Source: an uncultured Pseudomonadales bacterium (GTDB taxonomy: Bacteria; Pseudomonadota; Gammaproteobacteria; Pseudomonadales; UBA7434). From it: a DNA stretch of 64,000 nt. Location: the NCBI GenBank assembly GCA_943788835.1, contig CALSRU010000010.1:62001-126000 (forward strand), written 5' to 3'. A program made the position numbers and the translations under genes. The notes beneath the pieces are model-generated. The model ran no database searches and was not told where the DNA came from. It saw only the letters and a program-made list of their open reading frames with translations. Every line of letters begins with the position of its first letter. The stretch's first letter is position 1. Below are positions 39,374 through 49,303 of the stretch, piece by piece.

Positions 39374-39961
39374 TTGAGCAAGACCAAACTATCTAATTCT
39401 GACAAATCATTACCCACGGATGCTAGTGGTAATGAAGGCCCCGACGCTATTAGTAAAAGCGAGCGCAAACGTCAGATGCATCGCTTGCAACAACTAGGCA
39501 CCGCACTCGTTGATTTAAAACCCGACCTCGTCGAAAAGCTAAACCCCTCGACCTCCCTAGTAGATGCTATTGCGCTTGCCCGCATAACAAAAAAAAATGA
39601 GGCTTTGCGCCGTCAAATGCAATACATCGGCAAACTAATGCGCAAGGAAGATGCACTTTTCATTGAGCGCTGCGAACAGTTACTTAACGATTTAAATAAC
39701 CAAAGCGCTCAGCAGATCGATGAGCTGCATCAATGTGAGCAATGGCGTGATCGGATACTCGGTGAGGATTCAAATTCCATCGAAGCGTTTATTCTGCATT
39801 ACCCAACAGCTGACAGACAATGGCTACGCCAAATTCGCCGACAGTACGCTCATGAACTAAAGCAACAAGAACCTGCCTCGGCCCGAGCCCCTGCGTCAGC
39901 GCGCAAACTTTATACCTACGTGCGCGACACCATACAAGCCAGCAACGAAGCCGCTGATTAG
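39374..39961 (+). CDS. darP: ribosome biogenesis factor DarP (YjgA, DUF615)
   Basis: A 195-residue charged, helical protein. SKSERKRQMHRLQQLGTALVDL and IRRQYAHEL are typical of the YjgA/DUF615 family. E. coli DarP associates with pre-50S particles and aids late 50S maturation. The start is a TTG at 39374. In Pseudomonas darP lies between pmbA and tldD. Neither of those is here. Confidence 0.93.
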   Translation: MSKTKLSNSDKSLPTDASGNEGPDAISKSERKRQMHRLQQLGTALVDLKPDLVEKLNPSTSLVDAIALARITKKNEALRRQMQYIGKLMRKEDALFIERCEQLLNDLNNQSAQQIDELHQCEQWRDRILGEDSNSIEAFILHYPTADRQWLRQIRRQYAHELKQQEPASARAPASARKLYTYVRDTIQASNEAAD

Positions 39962-40128
39962 CGTTGATAAGCGATCATCGGCGCTTGCCAGGCAATATAC
40001 TAGGACACGGAAGTCACTGGTCTCACAGAAAGCCAACGCTCAGCTCAACTATCCCTGTTGCGCAGCACCCCCTAGACTGCTAACTTAGCTTTTCCTAAAT
40101 AACAAAAAGATAGTCAGTCAACCTAAAC

Positions 40129-40605
40129 ATGAAAAAATCAAGGTTAGTGCAATCATTGGCTTTTGGCTTATTACTGGCAGTATCAATCGTTAGCGGCTGG
40201 CACTTTATGCTCAAGCCTAAAGTAACGGTCGAACAGCCGCCTAAAACCCATACCAATAATATTCATGCCGGCGCGGTGGCAGCGCAACCCAACACGACGA
40301 CGAAAAAAATCGCGCCAGACGATAAAAATCAATCTGCATTATTGAAGACAAAAATCCGTCCGCTGAGCGAACAGGAGCTCGCAGAGCTAATCGACCGCCG
40401 ACTACTTCCGAGCGTGCGCGACGAGATCAATAATTATCTGCGCCCACGCAATCGACCACCGCAAGAAAAAGCAGCAGTGCATGGTAGCTTTATAGATTTA
40501 TCAGATCGCTCTTCGTCAGTGATGATCGCCATCATAGATGACGACAACAACACTGTGGTCGCCGATATTATGCAACCACTGCCGGAAACAATTATCCCGC
40601 AATAA
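40129..40605 (+). CDS. unknown membrane-anchored periplasmic protein
   Basis: A 158-residue protein I do not recognise. One N-terminal hydrophobic helix (about residues 8-28, after MKKSRLVQS) probably anchors it. A polar linker with threonine and lysine follows, then a C-terminal part with a charged helix (LSEQELAELIDRRLLPSVRD). A beta-like segment (SSSVMIAIIDDDNNTVVADI) ends it. It ends 19 bases before the metalloprotease-like gene, so the two may be co-transcribed. Homologues may be confined to close relatives. Confidence 0.65.
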   Translation: MKKSRLVQSLAFGLLLAVSIVSGWHFMLKPKVTVEQPPKTHTNNIHAGAVAAQPNTTTKKIAPDDKNQSALLKTKIRPLSEQELAELIDRRLLPSVRDEINNYLRPRNRPPQEKAAVHGSFIDLSDRSSSVMIAIIDDDNNTVVADIMQPLPETIIPQ

Positions 40606-40624
40606 ACCCAAAATCCGAGCACTC

Positions 40625-42475
40625 ATGGAAACTATTGCAAACAAAAAAAACGATCGATTATGGCTATTTGTCCTGCTCCTTACTCTTTTGGGCATGTCAA
40701 ATTCGGTGATGGCAACAACGATTACGCTTAACAATAGTGACGATGCAAACGAGGGTTTAAACGATCCAACTCCCTCGCTACCCGTTGGCGGGAATATTGG
40801 CAACACGGTGGGACAGCAAAGAGTTATAGTCTTTGAGTATGCTGCTGCACTTGTCGCCAGTGTAATCAATAGCACGGTACCCATTCGCATTGAAGCTAAA
40901 TTTGATCCACTTACTTGCGATGCCACATCAGGCATACTCGGCCTTGCAGGGCCCAATGGATTTCATCAAAACTTTTTGGGCAGACCGCTTAGTAATACTT
41001 TTTATTCACAGGCCCAAGCCAACAGCTTGTTTGGCGCAGATCTAAATCCGTCGACCGACGATATGGGAATGACATTCAATAGCAGCGTCGATAACAATAG
41101 CGGCTGTCTTGACAATCGCGATTGGTACTATGGTTTAGACGGCAATCCGCCCAATAACGATATTGATTTTTTAACCACAGTATTACATGAGATAATGCAT
41201 GGCGTCGGTTTTCTAACGCGAGTCAACTTAACTAGCGGCGCTAAGCAAAGTGGGAGCGACGATGCTTACATGTTAAACATCGAAGATCATAGCCTTGGAA
41301 AAATATGGCCTAATATGACGGACTCTCAACGCGCAGCTTCGGCCATGGATGACCCCGACCTTCATTTTATCGGTAACCATGTACAAAGCAATTTAGGTGG
41401 TTTAACCAATGGCATTAATCAAGGGCATGCCCGACTCTATGCACCATCGACCCTATCAACGTTCAGCTCTGTCTCGCACTTTAGTAATGCCTTTGATCCC
41501 TTTCAGTTGATGGAACACCAACAAACTGGCACCGCTAGCAATATTGGCTTAGCAACCTATGTGTTAGCCGACATGGGGTGGAACATACAAGCCAACCAAA
41601 AAACCGTCATCTCAACGATAGACAATCAACTCCTGCGCGACATCCAAACTCTTACGGTGGATTTCACAGTGATCGATAACGACACTGACCCGAGCAGCTT
41701 GAGCATAGTAGGTAGCTCATCCAACGCGACCGTTGTTAGCAATAATAATATCGTCCTCAGCGGCTCGGGCAGACTCCGCACTCTCGACATAACACCCAAT
41801 CTCAACTCAACCGGGTCGACCATCATTACTTTAACGGCTGATGATGGCAGCACACCAACCAGCGCTATCGATTTCACCCTTGAGGTGACCGATGATTTAC
41901 CCCCAGAAACAACGATTTCTTCTCCCACTGAAAACGCCATTTTTTATAGCGCACCACAATCTCTGACTGCTACTGCAAGCGATTTTGAGCAGGGCGATTT
42001 AAGCAGCAGCGTTAACTGGAGTTCATCCATCGATGGACCGATAGGAAGTGGAGCGGCCATCACCCCCTCACTCAGCGATGGGGTTCATTCAATAACGGCG
42101 AGTGTTGCTGACAATAGCGGCCAGACTGGCTCGGACACGATAACTGCAGTGGTCGACCTGACCGGTGATGCGGATGGAGATGGATTAGTTAATGCTGTTG
42201 AAATTAGTCTTGGGCTGGATCCAGAAAACGCCGACTCCGACAACGACTTCATGTCTGACTTCATTGAAGTTAACCGTGACGGGGATCCTTCCAACTACAC
42301 GCCAGGCATCGACACCAATCCAAACGACAGTGACACCGATAACGATGGCGTACTTGACGGCGCTGACTATGCCCCACTAGACCCAAATGCCGGTAGTGAG
42401 GCTGTGCCCATACTGCCGCTCATCGGATTTTTCGCACTAGCTTTTCTTCTAACGCTTATAATAAGGCGGAAGTAG
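40625..42475 (+). CDS. secreted HExxH metalloprotease-like protein with Ca-binding repeats and C-terminal anchor
   Basis: A 616-residue protein. Signal peptide: MET to about residue 31 (cut near SVMA). The catalytic-type domain carries the zinc motif HEIMHGVGF at about residues 188-196. The metzincin third-ligand position holds threonine, so the third ligand must lie elsewhere. Residues ~330-420 and ~425-510 look like beta-sandwich (cadherin/Ig-like) domains. Residues ~515-590 contain thrombospondin type 3-like calcium loops (DADGDGLVN, DSDNDFMSD, DSDTDNDGVLD). The end is a three-part sorting tail: VPILP, hydrophobic helix, IIRRK. It is probably exported and held at the surface or released. 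A longer frame from 40538 overlaps the previous gene; the ATG at 40625 gives the signal peptide. Confidence 0.82.
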   Translation: METIANKKNDRLWLFVLLLTLLGMSNSVMATTITLNNSDDANEGLNDPTPSLPVGGNIGNTVGQQRVIVFEYAAALVASVINSTVPIRIEAKFDPLTCDATSGILGLAGPNGFHQNFLGRPLSNTFYSQAQANSLFGADLNPSTDDMGMTFNSSVDNNSGCLDNRDWYYGLDGNPPNNDIDFLTTVLHEIMHGVGFLTRVNLTSGAKQSGSDDAYMLNIEDHSLGKIWPNMTDSQRAASAMDDPDLHFIGNHVQSNLGGLTNGINQGHARLYAPSTLSTFSSVSHFSNAFDPFQLMEHQQTGTASNIGLATYVLADMGWNIQANQKTVISTIDNQLLRDIQTLTVDFTVIDNDTDPSSLSIVGSSSNATVVSNNNIVLSGSGRLRTLDITPNLNSTGSTIITLTADDGSTPTSAIDFTLEVTDDLPPETTISSPTENAIFYSAPQSLTATASDFEQGDLSSSVNWSSSIDGPIGSGAAITPSLSDGVHSITASVADNSGQTGSDTITAVVDLTGDADGDGLVNAVEISLGLDPENADSDNDFMSDFIEVNRDGDPSNYTPGIDTNPNDSDTDNDGVLDGADYAPLDPNAGSEAVPILPLIGFFALAFLLTLIIRRK

Positions 42476-42528
42476 AATTCCATCGGCACAACTATTAGCT
42501 AGGCAAGAAATCACCGTCTACCAATTAA

Positions 42529-45500
42529 TTAGGGCATAACCGCTGTTGCTTTAGACTTGGATTTTTCATTATCAAATAAGCGTTCAAACTTAACCTGAGG
42601 ATCATCAAGGCGACCCTGTACACTGTAAACCGCGCTAGACAACTGATCAAATTGATCGCCCAATACGCGAGTGACGATAAAGGCCCCCGCCGCCGCCGCT
42701 GGGCCTCCTGCCAATGCCGCGATCCAAGGTAAATTATTGGCCACGGGCATCGTCGCAATCAGCTCAGCTTCAATGGTTGATTGACGCATATCAATCGCAC
42801 CCGCCATGCTGAAATTACTAGAGGGGGATGTAACCTGAACGGGCACGTCAGCAAACGACAGGAGATTATTTGAGAACAATAACTCACCCTTCATTTCGTC
42901 GAAGCTTAAACCTTGCTTATAGACATCAGTAAAATCAAGCTGAATTCTCCGCACCAAAGAATCGAAGTTTAATAAACCGAGCAGCTTCAGAAACCCTGTA
43001 GTCGACTCCGAAGCCTGGAAAAACCTTCCCTCTTTAAAAGAAAACGTCAAGTCGCCATTGAGGCCCTGCAAAGATACTTGCTCAGGCGCGCCGGACCAGG
43101 ACAAAGACAAATCGGCCTCTAAGCGCTTGGCGTGCATAGGCAGCTGCCCCTCATTCCTAACCACGCGATCTAAAAACTGACTAAAGTCATCACTGCTCGC
43201 GCGCAGGTTAAGTGCCGACACCATGGCTCCTTGCTCGTCATAGGCCCAAAGCAGCCCATCATCTTCATCAGAACGAAACGCTAAAGTAACCAATTGAGCA
43301 CGGATATCATGTGCTAACACCGCATTACTGCTGCTGGTAAGTAGGAAATCCCAAGCGCCAAAACTCTGCTCGCCCACATAGAGATTATCAATACTCACAT
43401 CCAAAGGTTGCAACTGAGCCGGCTCTAACAATGCGACGGGCTCAGGCGACGAGGCCTCGCTTTGAATGGCGGGTAGGCGGCGGGAAAAGCGCAAATAATC
43501 AAGATCCAATACTATTCGACGACCAACCTCACTTAATTCGGGAAGATTGGGCAAATGATCAAGGTCCACCAATGCTTTGTTGGCAGCTGCAGCTGCGAAT
43601 TCACCCGGCGCCTCCACTGTCGCGTTGGCCACAACCGTAGTTAGTGGATCCTCGGCATTCGAATAAAATGAGGGCAAAGTGATCAGGCCTTTAACAACGT
43701 CACTTTCAATATCAAACTGCCAAGCACTTTCATCTTCAGTTTCAGCAAAGCTAACAACAGCATCATTGAAATCCTGATCAAACGCTAACGCATGATCGAT
43801 ACGCAAATTCTTTCCTTTTAAGCTTAGTGGCACGCCATCAGTGGCAACACTTTGCCTGCTGGAAATAGTCGACTGGAGCAATTTCTCATAGCCTTGATAA
43901 CGATCTAGCGCATTTTGCCAAGCCGTCAAATTAAATTCCTCGAGCCTGCCATTGAATACCAGCGCGCCGAGCTCGTAACCATTCTCATCAACAGAGCTCC
44001 CCACGAAGGTGCTTGTGCCCGAGTCAGGAGAGAAACTAAATTTATCGTTCAAGATTTCATCTGGAGCAGTAAGTGTTATCACACCGCCATCCAGTGCAAA
44101 GTTATCAAATTCGAAGCTCCCTTGTAATACATCAAGCAACTGTAATGACAAAGGCTGATTCTTCTGGCTGAGACTCCATTTTATGGCAATCGGCAGTGCT
44201 TGCGACGCCGTCTTGTAAAAAGGAGGCGGTGCCTCGATAAAAACATTCTTTAAATCACTAATGATCATAAGCTCACTATTAAGACTGGCATGTTCGAGCC
44301 TCAAATCAACATTCGCTACGCCCCTAGCAAAACCAAACACCGGCTGCTGCAGCCATTGCCCAATAGAGTCAATCTCGGCAGCTCCTTGCGCATCAATAAA
44401 TACATTGTCCGCAGCTTGAAGTAAGCCAGATGCACCAGGATCGCCCAGTTTAATCAGCCAAGGCCGCTCCCATAATGTTGCCTGTAAACCTTTAGACTCC
44501 AACCCGTTCGCCAAGCTGTAAGCAATCGGGCCACGCACCTGCTCTAACTCAAGCGCCAAATTATTCATTTGCAATGCTACGTCATCAAGTACCGCAGTAA
44601 ATTTAAGATCATCCAGCGCTCGCTCATTAGTACCTAGTGGCATGCGCAAACTCAAAGCAGCCTCTTGTAACATCCCACTGCCGGTCCAGTCACCCAAGAC
44701 ATCATTGACAGTGAGGCCGGCTGGCGTTTGCTGTAAAAAACTCAGCGCATCAGAAAAATTACTGAACAACTTTGAGTGAATATCGATAAAGCTCTTATTT
44801 TCGCTAGTATGTATATCAATCTGCGCATCGAACAAATCTACACCTTGTACCGCAGCTGAACTAAGTGTCAGCACGCTCTGGCTAGGGTTAATGGTCAACA
44901 GTCCGGTTAACCTTTCCACCGGCGGCCAGTCGGACGCATAGCGAGCCGAAGCATTGTCTAAATCAAGGTAGAGTTGTACGTTACGATTCTCGCTATCGCC
45001 TTTAGCCAGTGAACCGTTGTAAATAAAAGCGCCCTCGTTGACCGTACCTGCAGCGCCACTTTGATCGATCCAAGCCAGCAAACTACTGGCTAGCGTTAGT
45101 GGGACGAAGTCCGTCAACTCCTGCAATTTAGCCTGAGTAAATCCTGCCTCTAAACGCAGGTTACTTGGCGCCGCATCTGTTTTAATTTTGGCATCAAGAT
45201 TAAACCCCGCTCCATAGTTGACCTTGCCATCTTTCGATTGCAGTGACAAATTGACGCCATTAATTAGTAGCCTGTCTCGTACGACCGACCAATCAAGCTC
45301 ACCAGACGCTTGGCGAAAGACGTGCTTTTGGGTATAAATTTTTGGAAAAAACAATGTCAATTGCGAAGGACTGTCGAGTAAAAACGCGCCTTTATCACGC
45401 TGAAATACCACACTGCCACTAAGCCCGTCTATGCCGGGCGATCCTAGCCATGGCTGCACTGACACGCTTTCAACATCGGCTTGCACACGCACGTCGGCCA

Positions 45501-46887
45501 ACCTACTGCCCGACCACATGAACTCGATATTTTTTAGTGCCCCTGATGGATTGAGCGTTTGCAATATATCCTGCGCGCGACTCGGCAGCACGTTGAGCGC
45601 TAAAATATTAGCCATCAAAGGGCTTACATCCCACTGCGGCACTGCTAGCGCAAACCGATCCTTGCGCGGCCAACCCCGAATCGCACTGAGCGCTCCATTG
45701 GGTAGCGCCAACTCTCTGGCTTGGTCTGGCGTACTGGCATGAAACCGGAGGTCGTTCCAACTCAACTCAAATTCGGAAGAGGTATGCCACCGCATAGACA
45801 GCAAGCTACGCACGCTTTGCAAACGAATCGAATTGAGGGCATTGGAGTGGCCAGCTGTAACTGAATCGCTCAGCCTAGCATCGCTGGCAAAAACAATATC
45901 CGCGTCATTAATCTTGATGGCTGCGCGCACTGGGCCTGCACTGCTTTTTGAACTCCAAGCTTCTATGTCAACGTTTTGTAGCTGCCATGCTCCGCCTAAA
46001 AACCCAAACCAGGTAGCCGGACTTTTTCCCTGCGCAATAAAATAAGACTCAAAATTAGTTCCCTGCTTTAACAGGGCGCCCTGTGAACTGACTATGTACT
46101 CAAAACGATCGCCTATTTTAATCGCCGCCGCCGCAGAATGCGCTTCACTTGCAACTTGATCTTCGGCCTCAAGACCACCGCTACCAACGGATTTACTTTC
46201 CACTAAACCATTAAATTGTTGCTTCGCCGTTTCTATGTGAAGCTGCCGTTTTTGCTTTCTGTGATTCAGTGCAAGGGTGAGGCTGGGTGGCTGAACCAGC
46301 GTCGCTTCAGTTAAGCTCTTATCTACCAAGCGAACATCAAGTGCACCTACACTCGCGTACTGCAAATTATTTAGAAATCCAATCGCATCGAATTGCATCC
46401 CACCACTGCGAGCAAAGCCAGTTAAACTTATCTCGTTATGTTTATTTTTTTCTAAAGTTAAGCCAACTTGGCTAGCGCGCAATCCATATAGTCGCAGCTC
46501 GCGAGCAATCAATGATGAGACGATGTCAACATACACATGCGCCTTGTCAACCACCATTAATTTATCAACCTTGTAGTCGCGCAACAACTTGGCAGTCGGA
46601 TGCATTGCCTTGCCCGCAGGGAAGTCTACGGTGAGTTTATCTATAGTAATTAACGGATTAGCGCCATGCCAATCTAAACGCAACCCACTCACCTGCCATT
46701 CGAGCTTGGTTAGCTTGGCGAGATTACCGGCCAGCCGCTCTTCATAGCGGCTCAAGTCACCCGCATAGCTACGACCCACCACAGACCAAAGTGCAACCAG
46801 TAAATGCATGCCAATCAAGACAAGCAAAAGACTGAACAGAGCAATGCCGGCCCATGACTTAGCGGGCGTATCAATCAACGACGCCAC
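42529..46887 (-). CDS. yhdP: YhdP-family AsmA-like envelope lipid transport protein
   Basis: A very large protein of 1452 residues (E. coli YhdP 1266). One N-terminal membrane helix (about residues 10-35, IALFSLLLVLIGMHLLVALW) is followed by a long periplasmic beta-rich body. The C-terminal AsmA-like domain has GKEGRF-like and KLLGLLNFDSLVRRIQLDF segments. YhdP, TamB and YdbH are thought to form bridges that move phospholipids to the outer membrane. The start is a GTG at 46887. rng lies 24 bases upstream, so it belongs to the mreBCD-maf-rng-yhdP run. Confidence 0.93.
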   Translation of the reverse strand: MASLIDTPAKSWAGIALFSLLLVLIGMHLLVALWSVVGRSYAGDLSRYEERLAGNLAKLTKLEWQVSGLRLDWHGANPLITIDKLTVDFPAGKAMHPTAKLLRDYKVDKLMVVDKAHVYVDIVSSLIARELRLYGLRASQVGLTLEKNKHNEISLTGFARSGGMQFDAIGFLNNLQYASVGALDVRLVDKSLTEATLVQPPSLTLALNHRKQKRQLHIETAKQQFNGLVESKSVGSGGLEAEDQVASEAHSAAAAIKIGDRFEYIVSSQGALLKQGTNFESYFIAQGKSPATWFGFLGGAWQLQNVDIEAWSSKSSAGPVRAAIKINDADIVFASDARLSDSVTAGHSNALNSIRLQSVRSLLSMRWHTSSEFELSWNDLRFHASTPDQARELALPNGALSAIRGWPRKDRFALAVPQWDVSPLMANILALNVLPSRAQDILQTLNPSGALKNIEFMWSGSRLADVRVQADVESVSVQPWLGSPGIDGLSGSVVFQRDKGAFLLDSPSQLTLFFPKIYTQKHVFRQASGELDWSVVRDRLLINGVNLSLQSKDGKVNYGAGFNLDAKIKTDAAPSNLRLEAGFTQAKLQELTDFVPLTLASSLLAWIDQSGAAGTVNEGAFIYNGSLAKGDSENRNVQLYLDLDNASARYASDWPPVERLTGLLTINPSQSVLTLSSAAVQGVDLFDAQIDIHTSENKSFIDIHSKLFSNFSDALSFLQQTPAGLTVNDVLGDWTGSGMLQEAALSLRMPLGTNERALDDLKFTAVLDDVALQMNNLALELEQVRGPIAYSLANGLESKGLQATLWERPWLIKLGDPGASGLLQAADNVFIDAQGAAEIDSIGQWLQQPVFGFARGVANVDLRLEHASLNSELMIISDLKNVFIEAPPPFYKTASQALPIAIKWSLSQKNQPLSLQLLDVLQGSFEFDNFALDGGVITLTAPDEILNDKFSFSPDSGTSTFVGSSVDENGYELGALVFNGRLEEFNLTAWQNALDRYQGYEKLLQSTISSRQSVATDGVPLSLKGKNLRIDHALAFDQDFNDAVVSFAETEDESAWQFDIESDVVKGLITLPSFYSNAEDPLTTVVANATVEAPGEFAAAAANKALVDLDHLPNLPELSEVGRRIVLDLDYLRFSRRLPAIQSEASSPEPVALLEPAQLQPLDVSIDNLYVGEQSFGAWDFLLTSSSNAVLAHDIRAQLVTLAFRSDEDDGLLWAYDEQGAMVSALNLRASSDDFSQFLDRVVRNEGQLPMHAKRLEADLSLSWSGAPEQVSLQGLNGDLTFSFKEGRFFQASESTTGFLKLLGLLNFDSLVRRIQLDFTDVYKQGLSFDEMKGELLFSNNLLSFADVPVQVTSPSSNFSMAGAIDMRQSTIEAELIATMPVANNLPWIAALAGGPAAAAGAFIVTRVLGDQFDQLSSAVYSVQGRLDDPQVKFERLFDNEKSKSKATAVMP

Positions 46888-46910
46888 CAGTGGCGATAAG
46901 GCGAATCACC

Positions 46911-48389
46911 TTATAAAAATACAACATCGTATTGCTCTTGTGTGTAAACAGGCTCAACCTGAAATTCGATAATCTTACCTAAAGATTCTTGCAAATCGGC
47001 AACCGCCGAAGCGTCTTCATCGATAAGGCGATCGACCACAGTCTGCGAAGCCAATACTAATAATTTATCGTGGTCATAGGTACGTGCTGCACCTAAAATT
47101 TCTCGAAATATTTCGCAACACACCGTCTCGGGTGAACGCACCATGCCTCGCTCGTGACATACAGGACAGCCCTCACAGAGGGTATGCTCCAAACTTTCAC
47201 GAGTGCGCTGTCGAGTCATCTCAATTAAACCTAACTTCGAAAAAGCACTCACACTGGTCCTCGAACGGTCCTTACCTAGTGCTTTTTCTAAAGTGCGCAT
47301 TACCTGGCGCTGATGCTCCTCGCTAAGCATGTCAATAAAGTCGATTATGATAATGCCACCTAAATTACGTAACCGAAGCTGCCGCGCTAGCGTATTGGCC
47401 GCCTCCAAATTCGTTTTAAAGATTGTCTCCGCCAGAGTACGCTTCCCAACAAAGCCCCCAGTGTTGATATCTATGGTGGTCAAAGCCTCGGTTTGATCAA
47501 AAATCAAATAACCACCCGACTTTAAGTCAACCTTGCGCCCCAGCGCCTTATCGACTTCATCTTCGACACCAAATAAATCAAAAATAGGACGCTCCGCGCG
47601 ATAAAACTCTATTTTCTCTCTGTACTCAGGCACAAACTTCTCAGAAAATTGGCACAAGCGGTCATACACCTCTCGGTCATCAACGCGAATTCTTTCCAGC
47701 TCGGGATAGACGTTATCACGCATCACCCTCTCGCTAATATGCAGTTCTTCATAAATCAAGCTAGGCGCACTTTGCGCCTTAATTTTTTTCTCTAATGCGG
47801 CCCACAATCGCTTCAGATAACGAATATCTGAGACAAAATCCTGCTCAACAAAAACCTCTGCAGCCGTTCGAATAATGTATCCGCCCGTCATTGGCTTCGA
47901 ACCCATGCTTGACTCGCTCTTTAGAACGTCCACCAAGGTTTTTTTTAGCTCATCGCGCAGACTCTGACTTGCAATTTTATTTGAAACGCCAATGTGCTCG
48001 GAGTGTGCCATAAACACGAGATTACGAGAAGAAACGGATAAAAATCCGCTAACGCGAGCCCCCTTAGTACCTATAGGATCTTTAAGTACTTGTACTAAAA
48101 CCTCATCGCCTTCACGTATTTTTTGTTGGATAGTCGGCGGGGCATTCACATCATTACCACCCCTTGAGACGATATCATCAACATGTAAGTAACTCGCTTT
48201 ATCTATACCTATATCGACAAAAGCAGCCTGCATTCCTGGCAAAACTCTAACGACCTTACCAAGATAAATATTACCGACGATACCCCGACTACGCTCACGC
48301 TCAATGAAGACCTCTTGCAGAACTCCATTTTCAACCAATGCCACGCGCGCCTCTATCGGCGTAACGTTCATTAAGATCTCTTCACTCAT
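46911..48389 (-). CDS. rng: ribonuclease G
   Basis: A 492-residue endoribonuclease of the RNase E/G family. An N-terminal S1 domain (GNIYLGKVVRVLPGMQAAFVDIG) is followed by an RNase H-like core. The catalytic aspartates lie in TIDINTGGFVGKR and IIIDFIDM, and the zinc link is CEGCPVCHERG. It matures 16S rRNA 5' ends and degrades some mRNAs. It lacks the long C-terminal scaffold of RNase E. It lies between maf and yhdP. Confidence 0.97.
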   Translation of the reverse strand: MSEEILMNVTPIEARVALVENGVLQEVFIERERSRGIVGNIYLGKVVRVLPGMQAAFVDIGIDKASYLHVDDIVSRGGNDVNAPPTIQQKIREGDEVLVQVLKDPIGTKGARVSGFLSVSSRNLVFMAHSEHIGVSNKIASQSLRDELKKTLVDVLKSESSMGSKPMTGGYIIRTAAEVFVEQDFVSDIRYLKRLWAALEKKIKAQSAPSLIYEELHISERVMRDNVYPELERIRVDDREVYDRLCQFSEKFVPEYREKIEFYRAERPIFDLFGVEDEVDKALGRKVDLKSGGYLIFDQTEALTTIDINTGGFVGKRTLAETIFKTNLEAANTLARQLRLRNLGGIIIIDFIDMLSEEHQRQVMRTLEKALGKDRSRTSVSAFSKLGLIEMTRQRTRESLEHTLCEGCPVCHERGMVRSPETVCCEIFREILGAARTYDHDKLLVLASQTVVDRLIDEDASAVADLQESLGKIIEFQVEPVYTQEQYDVVFL

Positions 48390-48513
48390 GGCACTTACTT
48401 CAATCGTTAGAATAGAGAACGGACTTCGAAAAAATCATCAAGCCCAATAAAACGGTATGGGCAGCGAACAATAGCTTGGTGCTGCGCCAGTCAAATTATA
48501 TCAATATGCCCAC

Positions 48514-49158
48514 TTAGGTATCTGTGCACTGATGCAACTTTGTTGAAATATCCAAACGCTCAAGAAGCTGACCTATTTCAAACAATGGCAAACCCACGAC
48601 GCCAGAATAACTACCCACCAAAGACTCAACAAACAAAGCGCCCACACCCTGAATGGCATAGCCTCCGGCTTTATCTAGCGGCTCCCCAGTTTGCCAGTAA
48701 GCTTCGACTTCACCCATCGACAGTGGTTTAAATGTAACCTTGGTATTACTTAACACCGAACACTCACGAGTGATCAAAAGCCCCCCATTAGGCTTATCGA
48801 CGCGGCTGGCCAGTACAACGGTGACTGCCGTGAGCACCTCATGTACAGTACCGGACAACTCATTGAGCATGCTGCAATAATCGTTTTTATCGGCCGGTTT
48901 ACCCAACACGCGATTAGCTTTAACCACCACGGTATCGGCGCCCAGCACAGCAGAAAGACCACGATCGCTAATGGGCTCAATGAGCGCAACGCCTGCAGTT
49001 GCTTTTTCAAGAGCCATGCGACGTACATAATTTACCGGTGACTCATTAGCGGCGCGCGCCTCATCAATACAAGGAAGCAATTGTGTAAATGGAACACCTA
49101 TTTGCTCAAGCAGAGCTGCACGACGTGGTGATTGTGACGCAAGAAAAAATTTAGGCAT
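48514..49158 (-). CDS. maf: Maf-type nucleotide pyrophosphatase
   Basis: A 214-residue Maf/HAM1-like enzyme. LASQSPRRAALLEQIGV is the N-terminal family signature. VLGADTVVV and GYAIQGVGALFVE (catalytic region) follow. YhdE-type Maf proteins hydrolyse dTTP, UTP and modified pyrimidine nucleotides to monophosphates. It lies between mreD and rng, which fits YhdE. Confidence 0.94.
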   Translation of the reverse strand: MPKFFLASQSPRRAALLEQIGVPFTQLLPCIDEARAANESPVNYVRRMALEKATAGVALIEPISDRGLSAVLGADTVVVKANRVLGKPADKNDYCSMLNELSGTVHEVLTAVTVVLASRVDKPNGGLLITRECSVLSNTKVTFKPLSMGEVEAYWQTGEPLDKAGGYAIQGVGALFVESLVGSYSGVVGLPLFEIGQLLERLDISTKLHQCTDT

Positions 49159-49303
49159 AGGCTCAATGGTTTATAAAGCGAAGGAAATGACGACTGCAAA
49201 ACCTCCGTTTTGAGGTAACGGAGCGCTGGATATGCTAGCCGCCAAGGCTACGATTTTTTATTAGTGACAAACTCTGTAATGCATTAGGGCAAAAAAACTG
49301 TAT

